Source of the DNA: Anaeramoeba flamelloides
Lineage: Eukaryota > Metamonada > Anaeramoebidae
DNA: 64,000 nucleotides
Assembly: GCA_027625915.1 (NCBI GenBank)
Contig: JANTQA010000070.1
Coordinates: 4,965,001 to 5,029,000 of the forward strand
Direction of reading: 5' to 3'
Made by a program: the position numbers and the translations under genes. Within the stretch, counting starts at the first letter, position 1. Every line of letters begins with the position of its first letter. The notes below the pieces were generated by a model that made no database searches, was not told the DNA's origin, and saw nothing but the letters and a program-made list of their open reading frames with translations. Below, in pieces: positions 45,424 to 57,600 of this stretch.

Positions 45424-46876
45424 TAATTATTTAAATTAATCCTAAAGAATTGAAACATCTATTAACCAATTTACTATCTATTTGAAACTCTTAATATTAA
45501 TTTTAGGAATATCTTTAAAAATTTATTTATTTTTTTTAAATTATTTTTTTAATTTATTTTAAATACAAATATTTTACAATTTTCAATTATTATTATTTTT
45601 TTTTTTTTATTTTGTAATTTTCAATTAAAAAACAATTTATTTTGATCCATTTAAATAATAATCACAAGAACCAAAAAAAATAAAACTTTGAATTAATTAA
45701 TTTAATCAAAATATCAAAATTTTAATTCCTTTTAGTATTAATATTTTTTTTTTACCTTTTTTAAATCATTTGCTACATATAAATTTTTAATGGAATATTT
45801 TACGTTTATCTTTAGAATTGAAAAGTAACTGACTTTTTTTTTTTTTCTTAAAAATAAAAAATTCAATAAATTAAATCTTAAATTATATTTAAAACTTTTC
45901 ATGAGTTAAGGGATCAGTACTCAAACTACAAAAGTACAAAATATTAACCTATTTTTTTGGTGATATTTTGTACTTTTCTTATTTTAAATCACTGAAATGA
46001 AAAAAAAATTATCATTTACTACAAAACCCAGTATAGAAAAATTTTCACGAAGGGAGATTAATCTTTTTTCTTTCTTTTTTTATCAAAAAGATAATTATTT
46101 TTTTTTTTTATAGATTGAAGGGATTGATCAAAGATCCTCTTACAGATCTGATTACTAATAGTAAATTAGTAATTTCGATGATAAAGAAAAAAAGATATAT
46201 TGGAATCGAGCAAGTTCCAAATTTTTATTTGGTAGAAAAATCAAAAAGAAAAAAAGCAAGTTAAAAAATATAAAAAAAAATATTGATTAAAAAAGGCAGT
46301 TGGTAAAGAATCAAAAAAAAAAAACAGCCGATTTTTATCAAGAACATACAAAAAACAGACACCATCTTTTTATTTAAAATTTTGTTATTTTAATTATTTC
46401 TAAGAAATCGTGAATGCTTTGTTGAGAGGCAGTTGTTTAGTAGCTGCCATTTTTTTTCATTTGATCCACTCTTTTTTGATCGTTCCAGTTTTTTTTTTTG
46501 TATTTTGTTTTCATTTTAAAAGTTACCCATACCGACTGGTAACCATCCTTCCATTATTAATAGGTAACCATTTGATTTTTCTTTTAAGTAATTATTCTTA
46601 CCAATAAAAAATAAATTCAAAAAGGGAAAAAATAGAAAAAAATCCAAAAAAATAATTATATATTTGATTTCATTCCTTACTATATAAGAACTTTATACCC
46701 GGTTTATATCTATTTAAATCATATAATACAGCCTATTTTATCTTTGTGAGCAGGAATTTTATTATATTTCTTTCTTTTTTTCTTTTTTTACAATTTTCTT
46801 TGATGAATTTATTTATTCTGGGATGAATATTTGTAAAAGAAAAAAAATCAAGTGATTAATTGTAGATACTGTGATA
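45424..46876. other. Spacer with an orphan coding-like stretch
   Basis: Mostly AT-rich. Bases 46114-46263 follow a T-run and TATAG acceptor-like site and read LKGLIKDPLTDLITNSKL, then IGIEQVPNFYLVEKSKRKKA and a stop. The residue mix looks like protein, but no upstream exon fits in phase and I recognise no family. A 65-codon frame at 46410 is hydrophobic and probably chance. Confidence 0.4.
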
Positions 46877-46927
46877 ATGAAACACACAAACAAACACACA
46901 CACACATACAAATACATATATACATAC

Positions 46928-46966
<39 letters not shown>
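46877..46966. repeat. CA/CATA/TA compound microsatellite
   Basis: Runs from ACACACAA units through CATA repeats into a TA array of about 24 bp. A second compound array of TATACA units ending in TA repeats lies at 47378-47471. Confidence 0.85.
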
Positions 46967-46970
<4 letters not shown>

Positions 46971-47079
46971 AAATTCGATTTAAAAAATAATTAAAAATAT
47001 GAATGAAGATAACCTATATAGTAGACAAGATTTTATATTAATATCTGATAGTCATTTTTTATTTGAAAAAATAAAATAT

Positions 47080-47350
47080 TAAGTTCGAAATGTTAAAATA
47101 TTTGCAGATAAGTTCATTTTTAGACAGGAATTTCAATATAAAATTGATAAAAAAGGTATTTTTTTAAGAATTTGAAATGAATCCAAATATTGATAAAATA
47201 CTAACATCAAATACTTATTCCAATACAAATATTTTGTAATTTTTATAGACAAAGTTGAGTGTTATAAAAAAACTAAAATAAATCAAAAAAAATTTAAAAA
47301 AGGTATAAATTATTTTTAACCAAAAAAAAAAAAGCTAGCTAAAGGGGACA
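47080..47350 (+). mobile_element. LINE fragment (RT motif C region)
   Basis: Reads IFADKF-IF where the longer LINE has LADDLILI, and MNPNIDKIL where the longer copy has MDPNIDKTL about 90 bp further on. The order and spacing agree with 9190-9320. It is decayed and is followed directly by a TATACA array (47378-47471). Confidence 0.55.
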
Positions 47351-48083
47351 AAATATAGAATATTCAAATGTATAAATACCTATATATATATACATATACA
47401 TATACATATACATATAAATATACATATACATATAAATATACATATACATATATATATATATATATATATATCATTGGTATGACGATTTTTTTGATTTCTT
47501 TAATACGTTTTTCACATGTGAGTGACTCATAAAATTCATTTGTCTGATATCTGTATGTAATTAAAATACAAAAAAATGAGGTGAGCCGATCTAATTTGGA
47601 ATTGCTAAAAAAGGTAAATTTTGACCACTTTTCTTACCCAACTAGTAATTTAAAAAAAAAAAAAATTAATTCTTTTTCTCAGTGTTTAAATCATTTCCAA
47701 TTTTCAAGTTTTTCATAAGGAAAACACACTTTGTATTGTTTTTGTATTTTTAAAATAGAAAATCAAACTTTTTCATAGTAATAAATGAAAAACCTCACAC
47801 TTAAATTTTAAATTGTGAATTCCCATTATTTTCAAACGCTTTTACTACAATTGAACCCTACTTGTATATAATTGTTTTTTTTTTTTTCGTTCTCTTTAAG
47901 AATTTTCGTTTATATTTTTTCACATTCCCCTATGAAAAGAATGATTTCATAAGAATTTGAGAACTTTTTCAAAAATAAAAAAATTAGATAATAAATGAAA
48001 AGAAAAAACAGGTAAAATGATCGAAAAAAGAATTTTATAATTCCTGATTTTAAAACGAAAAAATCGACTACCCATAATATTTA

Positions 48084-48117
<34 letters not shown>

Positions 48118-48123
<6 letters not shown>

Positions 48124-48653
48124 AAAATTCAAAATTTTCCACATAGCTAAAACGTTCCAAACAATCACAATAATACAATTTCATTGGAATTGGTGATAAT
48201 GTTGATTTTTGGAAAATATGACAATCATTTTTTCATTTTTTAGTTTTTGTTTTCATTTCATTGTTTGAATTACGTTATTTGTTTTGTTGGATCAAAATTT
48301 TTTTAAACAATTGATATTATGTTAAAGTCAAGTTGTTTTAAATGGAAGAACTCAAATAAAATTAGTTTGGAGTACCTAACCATTTGATCGATCAATAATT
48401 CTTAATAGAATTTTTACAAATTTACCAATCAATTTTTTGTTTTGCTCTCTCCAAAATTTTTAACACATCCATAATTTATTTGTATTGATAATTATTTATT
48501 TATTTTTTTTTTGAGTATTTTAATTTATAAAAAAGTGTTAACATTCCAATTAGTGAATGGCTCTCATTTGGTAAATCTTCGTGAATTGATTAAATAAGTT
48601 TTTTTTTTAACAAATCGAATTTTTGCATGTTAAAAATTTTGAATTGGGGTTTA
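48118..48653 (-). mobile_element. TAAAC-type MITE, full copy 2
   Basis: 536 bp, the reverse complement of 21733-22269 with moderate divergence. It starts TAAACCAAAATTC directly after a TA array (48090-48117) and ends AATTGGGGTTTA, followed by TATA. Both full copies therefore sit in TA-rich sites. Confidence 0.78.
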
Positions 48654-48699
48654 TATAGTCAATTATTTTATGCTTTAGTTAGATCTATTAAAACACAAA

Positions 48700-48895
48700 A
48701 ACATTCCAACTTAATTTTTGTTTGGAGAAATAAAAAACTCATAATTTTTTTAAAAATTAATATACCTTCCCCAAGAATAATTTATATAATTGATATAAAA
48801 ATCGACCAATTCAGAATTTTAATTTATAAAAGAAGATATAAATCCGAAAAGGAATTAGAACATCTTGATTTTGAAGATTTCTTTGAATAATAAAG
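48700..48895 (+). mobile_element. LINE fragment (post-RT region), open frame
   Basis: Part of an 87-codon frame (48627-48890) reading FVWRNKK, PSPRIIYIIDIKIDQ and YKRRYKSEKELEHL. The W-x-N-K-K block and its place relative to other copies (2515, 9540) mark it as the segment just after the reverse transcriptase domain. The MITE upstream supplies the first codons, so the frame is a chance fusion. Confidence 0.55.
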
Positions 48896-49921
48896 TTTTT
48901 TTTACAAATAAATTGGACAGAAATAGATAGAAAATTGTTATCTATATTTATTTTATTAATCACGTTTTCTATTGGATAACTAAGTATATTTTAAAAGAAC
49001 TAAGAACCTGAAGTGAAACTAAAAATTTTGAATAATAAAAAATAAGATATTTAAAAGAAAAAAATTTTCAATTAAGTTTGAAATACGATTTAGCAATAAT
49101 ACAAAACTAAAGTTACATTTGGAATAAATTACCAGAATAAAAATAAAAATATAAACTAAAATATCTCAAAAATTTATCAAGGTTCTTTTCATCTTTATTA
49201 CACTTCTTATTACATATGAAAAAATTTTATTCCTATTAAAATTGATTGATAATAAATAAAAATTTGTTAAATCTAATACCCCATAGATATCAAACTAATT
49301 TATTTCTTGTATTGTTAATGCTTATCAACTTTTATCGTAAGATAGGTGTATATCAAAATATATCCTATATAAAGTTTATTATTTATATTAGGGTAATCGA
49401 AAATAATCAATAAACCAACATCTAGTTCCAAATTATACTTATAACTTCTCTAAAAAATTATACCTTAAATTCTAAAATCTTTCCTTGTATTACATTTAAT
49501 CAGGATTTTTCTATTGAATAAGAGTAGTGATTTATTTGATATTTAGTTTTAATAAAAGAGTTTAAAATATTGTTTATTGAATTTGATTAAAAAAATTATT
49601 AACGATCTGTATAAAGTAAATAATTTAAAATTGTTTTTTTTTTTCTTTTAATTCATTGTTTAAATATTAACAAAAATTATTCTGTTTATTTTTAAATTTA
49701 TTGATAATTTTCATTAAGAGACTAGTAAGGTAAAAAATATTCTAGTAAATTTAATATAAAATTCAATGAAAATTTACCATATATTGAAATTGAAATGAGG
49801 TGGTAAAAATATTAGTACTAGAAAAGCAAACTTACTTTTAAAGCTATTTTCAGAAATGAATTATTACGTGTTAAAGTTTAATCCATTTTTCTCAGTTTTT
49901 GAAAAAATTCAAAATCAAACA
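48896..49921. other. Spacer without a gene
   Basis: AT-rich DNA. Part of it may be further LINE sequence, since it directly follows a LINE fragment, but no motif can be read with confidence. Confidence 0.35.
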
Positions 49922-50436
49922 TAAACTATCATTCAAAATCATTGGCCCATCAAAAATCAAAATTTAAAGAAAAATATTTTTAATACTTGTAGTTATCTAT
50001 TATAATATCAAAATTTTTATTTTAGTATTTGGTTCACTACTCCAGGGGTATTTGTTTTTCTTCAAAAAATAAAATAAAAAAAGTTAAAAAAAATTTTTTA
50101 AAAAATTGGGACATTTATTTTGAATGAAGCATTACATGAAAAAAAATTCTTTTTAAAAATTAATAAAACCCATTTATCGATTCTCCTCCCCTTTGAATAA
50201 CTAAATCTAATCTCTTTGTGATATTTGAAACCAATTTTTCCATTATTTCATCTGTTACTTCTTTCAAATTTTTCATTTTCATTTTCCATTTTAACAAAAC
50301 ACTTTTGAAAAAATAAAAAAGAGAAAAAATGATTTATTTACAAACTTTTCATTGTGAGAGGAAAAACTTCAAAACGATACAAAAGCAATTCAAAATAGAA
50401 ATATAAGGTGGGCCATTTATTTTAAATTTTAATTTA
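49922..50436. mobile_element. GGCCCA-type MITE, copy 2
   Basis: 515 bp, same length and orientation as 21210-21724 and near-identical to it along its whole length, including the CCAGGGGTATTTG and CTCCTCCCCTTTG words. Ends TAAACTATC and TTTTAATTTA. Not embedded in a TA array, unlike copy 1. Confidence 0.82.
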
Positions 50437-50779
50437 ATTCTAAATTATTTAAAAAAATTATATTTTCTTGGAAATAAAAATGAAATTTTATTATTTTCCA
50501 AGGAAATGTATAAAAATATACTATTAAAAAGTAGAATAATCAATTTTTGAAACGAACTTTTAAAAAAGAAGCGAGGAACAAAAACATAACAATAATTATT
50601 TTAAACTTGTAAAAAAAACTAATTTCTTTGATTCAGCTAACAGTTCAAATCATTTTTTTCTTTTCATTGAACAAAAAAATACAAGTAAAAAAAATTCAAT
50701 AATCCAATTAATTGTTCTCAAAAAAATACTTTTTAAAAAACTGAAAAATTCAACTTATAATCATAAAGAAATTCTTTTT

Positions 50780-51470
50780 AATTTGATTATTTTTAATCAA
50801 TAATTAATAGCCAAATTATTTTTTTCAGAAAGTTATTCATAACCCAAAGATTATATTTATCAATAGACTTTACAATTATTTTTCATTTTTTTTAAATATT
50901 TTCCAACAAATAAAACAAATTTAAATGTATATTTCTAATAAAAAAAATAAAAAATAGATATCATCAAAAAACTGATTTTAATACGTGTACCCCCTTTTTT
51001 AAACTCTGAATATTTGAAAAAGAAATTGACTAAATATTTAAATTTCAAGAAATTTAATAAATATTTGTGAATAAAATAAATGATCTAATAACATATGATC
51101 TTCAAGGACTCAATATTTGATTTATTTTTATCGTATTTTATTAAATAAGATTAAAAAAACCAAGGTTTTTTGTTCATACAGATTCTCAGAAATTTCTTGT
51201 GTTGAGATTTCTTTAAAATTAAACTTTTTTAAATTTTTCTTTCTAATTTGAGCAAAAAATCCAAATAAAAAGGGAGAAGTATCTTTTAACAGAAAATTTC
51301 ATACGTAAATTTTAACACTTTTAAAAATGATAACTCATTTTTAATAAGTCAATAGATGAATTTGTAGAATGGGTATAATTGTATACTTGTATAAATAAGA
51401 ACTCCATTGAACTTTGAGAAAAAAAATATGGAAGAGTTATTATTCCCTTAAAATACAAATCATAATCTTT
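50780..51470 (+). repeat. Repeat family G, copy 3 (inverted, diverged)
   Basis: The reverse complement of 5860-5040 finds counterparts here in order: AACCCAAAGATT, ATCTTCAAGGACTCAATATT, CAGATTCTCAGAAATT, ATCTTTTAACAGAAAATTTC and TGATAACTCAT. Divergence is higher than between the first two copies. It ends about 200 bp upstream of the phosphatase start codon. Confidence 0.55.
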
Positions 51471-51679
51471 TCTTTTTGATTTGAGATACTAAAAAATCTA
51501 AATTCTCCTGATCCAGACTTTTGAATGTCTTGAAAAAAAGGACTTATATTTAATCACTAACAACTTATGAACTTGTTGTCAATCAAAACAAAATTAGATA
51601 CATTCTTAAATTTGCAAAAAAAAGTACAAAAATTAGATCATTTTTTAAGTTTACCTCAAACATCAAAATTATTAAAAAA

Positions 51680-54600
51680 ATGACAAACTACTCTCAAACT
51701 TTCTCACATTTGGTTGAATTGAAACTAATTCCACCCAAGACTGTCATAGATATTTCAAATAAGATAACAGAGCTATTGATCGAGGAAAATAATCTTCTTT
51801 TTATTTCTGGTCCAGTAACGGTGGTTGGAGACATTCACGGGTAACAAATTCAAGAACAAATCATTCCAATCTTTTTCTCAACATTTGTCAACCAAATTAA
51901 AAAGGAATTTTTTCTTTCTTTTATTTTTCTTTCATTAACCTTTCTCAAATAAAATAGCCAATTTTTTGATCTCTTGTTACTTTTTAAGGAATCAGGCTAT
52001 GATAATTTTCCTGATCAAACCCCACCTCGTAAATATATATTTTTAGGTGACTATGTTGATCGTGGGAATTATAGTTTAGAAGTTATTCTTGCCTTGTTTA
52101 TTTTAAAATTATTGTAACTCTTTTCTTTTTTTTTTTTTTTTTTCATTTGCCCTTCCGATTATTAAAAGACAAACAACTTTCTTAAAATAAATTTACAAAT
52201 CGCTTTGCAAACAACAGACACCCAACACATTTCATAATATTAAGAGGGTAAGACATTTTTTTTTCAAAAACAAAATTCATTCGAATATTCGGCCTAATTC
52301 TTAACTAATTCCAAACCAACTTAATTTAACTTTTAATTCCCAAACTTTTGAAAAGGAACCACGAATGTCGAGCAATAACAAAAGTAAAAAATTCTTTTTT
52401 TTTAATTCACTTCAATCAATTCCCTTTCTCCTCATTTAAAAAGAAACAAAATCTTTTTTTCTTTCTTTTAATTTATTGTTCTTATTTCTTTTTTCTTTTT
52501 TTTTCGAAGGTATATGGCTTTTATGAAGAATGTTCCAATCGTTACCAAGACCTAAGTATTTGGAAACTTATTATGAATGTTTTTGATTTTTTTTCAATTG
52601 GAGCAGTAAATATTCCCTTCTATTCTTTTTCAAAAAAATATAATTTCTTGTTTTATTTTTTTTTACAAGCAAATTCTGTATTTTTGAACGAGAATTGTGT
52701 ATTTTTAAAAACTTTCCACCCTTTTGGTTTTTAAAGTAATAGCATTGCGAACTGTGTTGCTGATGTTAAACCTATGTTTTTGGTGACAAATCCTGTATTT
52801 TGAAAACAAAATTTTTTTCAAAAAATAATTTACTTTAACTCTGATCTACAATCAAGAATCTTTTGAAATGGAGGTCATTGACTTTTAAAACGTACTTTTT
52901 TGTTGGAAATCCCTTCTCTTATTAAAAAAAATTACATTTGGGATCGGTTAATTGTAAAACTTTTTCAAATGAAAATCTCAATTATTTAAAGAGAGGTACC
53001 AAATCTTGAACCAAAAAAATTTAAACACAAGAGCATACTGATAAATTCCAAGATGCGTATTCAATTTTTTAGTTCAATTTCCTTTTTTTAAATGTATTAA
53101 TAAAGTTTTGAAAGAAAGAAATCTTTTTGTTTAAACCCAAAGATACATTGTAAAAAAGTTGATTTTTCAAGACGTTCTTTGATATGAACTGCTTTGGGGA
53201 TTGAAATAGAAATTTTTGAAAATGGAAATTGAACTAAAAATTTTTTGATATTTTTAGGATTTTAGAATCAAGTACATTTGTTTTAATTATAGAGAATTTG
53301 AAAGTTATTTTTATTTTAGCAGTTTTATTTTGCTAAAAAAGTTTTATTTTGGAAAAAAATCTTGAACTGGTTATCCCTGATTGAATTCAAATCGATTTTT
53401 AGATAGCTGAAGAAAAATTGGTGATTGGAATGTATTTTTTTTTGAATCCTTTTATGAATGACTTTAACAATAAATTCTTTTTTTTTAACATTTTTCCAAT
53501 GTACGATATTTTTTTTCTTTGTTCTTTGTTCTTTGTTCTTTGTTGTTTGTTCTTTTTCTTTTTCTTTTTCTTTTATTAAAATGAATTAATCTCGAAACAA
53601 AGGTGTCATATTTTTTTCCAAAAAAATTCATAAATCAGTCCATAAAGACATTAAAGAATGAATTAAAATGAAAAAATAAAAAAAAAATAAAAAAGAACAC
53701 ATTATTCGTAAAAGTAAATTGGAATTGTATTAGCCAATTCTTGAATGATCAACAAATTAATGAACAAATTTTTTGGAAATCATCCTAAATTGATTTTGGT
53801 ATGGTTTTAAAACCTGAAATTGAGATGATAAATAAAAAGTGCATAATTTTACTTCAGGTAAATTTTGATTTAAAAAACTTAAAATTTGTTTAATTGTTAT
53901 TTGACAAAAAAATTCAAAGATCTCTAGATCAAAAAAGTCTGATTAACTTATTATGGTATTTCGCTCTACTGTTAAAATCAAATCCTTCGAATTAAAATTC
54001 TATCTCAAATTTCAATAAGGAAAGCTGAATTAAATTTCTAAAAGTATCATTTTTAATTAATATTCTCAAGATTTTTGTGTTTTTTTCAACTTATAAATTA
54101 GTAAAACATTTTGGGAAATTGAAATAACATTTTCCATTGGTTAATTGGAAAATAATGGTATTTTTTTTTCCTTTTTATTCAAATATTATTAATATTGAAG
54201 AGAGGTGATTCAAAAGACTTACCTCCTGTTTACAGTTAGGTTTTTTTATTTTTTGAAATGTAAAGAAAATTAAAAAAATTTTCTTTACATTTTTCGAATT
54301 AAAAAAAAACCGCCGTTAGGTTTTTTTGAGTTTTCTGTTTATTTGTTAAGTGTTCTAGGTTTTTTTTACTTTTTGAAATAAAAGGAAAATTTATTAAAAT
54401 TTTCGGTTTATTTGAAAACTCAAAAAAACCTAACGAAAATCAATAGATTTTACAAATAAAATAGATTTTACAAATAAAATAGATTTTACAAATAAAATAG
54501 ATTTTACAAATAAAATAGATTTTACAAATAAAATAAAAAACCTCAAAAAAACCTAGAACACTTCACAAATAAAACAGAAAACCTCAAGAAAAGCTAGGCA

Positions 54601-57600
54601 CTCTACGGCACTTGACGGCACTTTAGTTAGGTTTTTTTTTAATTTTAGAAACTAAAAGAAAATTTATTTAATTTTTGGTTTCTTTCTTAAATTCTGGAAA
54701 AGCTAGCACTTCACGTTAGGTTTTTTAGAATTCAAAAGAATCGAGTAAAATCTTTGATTTTTTTCCATTCTTTAAAATTCTGAAAAACCTAGCCACTTGA
54801 CTGTACTCTACGGCACTCTACGGCACTTTCTCAAACTCTAAATTTATTCAAAGTTTTTTATCCTTGTTATAAAGTAGGTAAGATTATAATTCATAGAATA
54901 TCTTTTCTTTAAAAAATGAAAACAAAAAATTTATTTTTATGAAACAAAGACAAGAAAAAGAGAAAGAAGTGAAAGAAATAAAAGTAAAAAAATAATAAAA
55001 AACAAAGTAAAAATTTAATTGATAAGTTTTTTTGCATCTCAAAATGTTGAATGGGTTTGTGGTTGTTTCCTTTTATGTTGTAAATTTCTGGATCCTAACC
55101 ATAATTTCTTTTAATAAAGAGTTCTAAATATATGACTAACCATAGATCAAATGAAATATGTTATTTTATTAAGTTTTAAATTAGAAACTTTTTTGATATG
55201 ATATGAAAGTATCTAAGGCACCGATTTTTAAGAATAAGAATTTGGTTTTCGAAATTTTCTTTTCAGTTACTTTGCTTTTTATTTTTTATATTTTTTTTAT
55301 AATTTTTTTTTTTTCCAAGTTTCACAAATCTTGTTTTCACAAAATCCCAGTAAAAGACATAGACTATACAACAAAATCCCAGTATAAGATACAGAGTTGG
55401 CATGTTTAGCCTATCACTAACACCAACTTGACAAATTGTGCGGAAAAGTTGACTTCAGTTCACCCCCGTTAACATTAAATCACTTCAGTTGTCTTGGATT
55501 CTGTTCACTTCAGTTCTTAAGTCCAGTTTGCTTAAGATCTAATCAGAACACTTTCAATTTGTTTAAGTTCTAATTACGAACAAGTTTTCCAATTCTTATA
55601 ATGATTTTTTATTCCTTTAACCCTCCTATCAAAACACTAAAAAAAAAAACAAAAAGAGGATTAGCCCAAACAACTTAAAAAAGGGAATTTGAGAAAAGGT
55701 AAAAAGTCTAAAAAATAAAAAATGTCTTTTTTATCAATACATCAGTCATGATAATAACAAGAATTTATTTCTTCAATTGAATTCAAAAATGAACAATTTT
55801 TTAAATTCATAAGACATATCTTTTTCAAACTCAATTTTTTCACATTTTTTTAAAATAAATATAAAATATTTTCAACCCTAATTAAATTTAACCTTTCAGA
55901 TAAACAGGGGGGTAATTTTGCTTAATCACCCCCCTTCAATAATAAATAATAATAAACATATTTATATAAACAAATATGTACAATTTTTTTTCTAAAAACA
56001 TTCGACGTGATTTTTCTTAATATTATTTAATTCACAATACTTTAGGTTGTAGATCAGTCATTATTTTGTGTTCATGGGGGCTTATCACCACGTAATTTAT
56101 TTTCTTTTATTTTTTTTCATAATTTTCCATTAATTAATTTTTTTGATTTTGATTTTGATTTTTTTTGTACAAAACAAACAATTATTCTAATTGAATAGAT
56201 ACATTTAATTTTTTTGAAATGAAAAATATTTGGAGATTTCAAGAAATTCCTTCAGATGGAGGGTTATGTGATCTCTTATGGAGTGATCCAACAGATGACA
56301 TTGAACAATGGACACCATCACCAAGAGGTTTGAATATCTATTTTAACTATTATATATATATATATATATATATATTCTTCGATTTATTTATTTTTGAAAT
56401 AATAAAGCAGTAGTTTGAAGTTAAAAGGACTAGGGGCAAATTTTCTCATTTTTTTTTTTTTTTTACATGGGTATTTCCAAAACAGTAGTCCATTTTTTTT
56501 TTTTATATATTTCACATATTATTTTCTTTATAAGTTGCTCTATTTGTAAATTGATAATATAAAATTAAGTGTTATATTAATGCTGATTAAAGCAGTATTT
56601 ATTGATGTATGTATTTTAAAATATGTTCATCAAAATATTTCAAAAAAATTAAAAAAAAATAAAAATTTTATTTAATTGCACGACCAAATTCAATAAAAAA
56701 ATGGAAAATATGATAAGGATCCAAAAGATTTTACAACTATCAATAAAATACTGTTATAATTTTTTCCTTCAAGAGAAATTATCTCATGATTAAACCCCTT
56801 TGGCAAAAAAATTTTTTGTGATCGAAAAGAACAAAATAACCACCAATTTTCAAATGAAAAATATTATATAAAAATTGTGATCAGAAAATTTATATATATA
56901 TTGTATTTATGCAATACAATACAAATAAACAAATTGAATTATTACCGAGGATCGCTAAATGATGAATAATTATTTTGGATATTTAAATCATTTTATAAAA
57001 TTTAGTTTAATCAAAATATTTTAAAATAAATTTGACCTGCTTTTTAGAAAATAGCTTAATTTTGAACTATAAAAACAAAAATTATAAATTTATTTTTTTT
57101 TCCATTAAAATGTGAGTAACAAAAGTTCACCTGTTTGCCGTTAGGTTTTTTGAAAATTCTCAAAGTAAAAAAAAACTAGGTACTCTACGGCACTTGATGG
57201 CACTCGACGGCACTCGACGGACACTTTCGTTAGGTTTTCCGGAATTTAAAAGAATTGAAAAAAATCATAGATTTTATTCAATTCTTTTGAATTCTTGAAA
57301 ATCATTGCTAACTTTACACAAGTTTTTTGTTTGTTTGGAAAATTAATTTATTTTCCTAAATAAAACAGAAAATCTCAAGAAAAGTGCTGTTAGGTTTTTT
57401 TTAATTTAAAAGTTAATAAATTCTAATCAAAAACAGGAACCAAAAAAAAACTCCTTTAACATTTTCAGAATTTAAAAAAATCGAGAAAAATCAATAGATT
57501 TTCGTTAGGTTTGTTTGAGGTTTTCTATTTTATTTAGAAAATCTATCGAGTTTCCAAATAAATAGAAAACCTCAAAAAAACCTAGAACACTTAGCGATAA

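Larger units (their letters stand above)
52606..56045 (+). other. Giant intron 5 of the phosphatase gene
   Basis: Starts GTAAATAT and ends TTTAG. It holds CTTTGTT/CTTTTT short tandem repeats (53516-53575), the mosaic repeat (54230-54840) and a patch of more balanced composition (about 55310-55600). No exon was found that could fit between the flanking ones, whose protein join is complete. Confidence 0.8.

Noticed and set aside
52348-52734. 128-codon plus-strand frame in the phosphatase gene
   Set aside because: It reads through introns of the phosphatase; only the parts equal to exons 4 and 5 are real, and these come from the correct splice.
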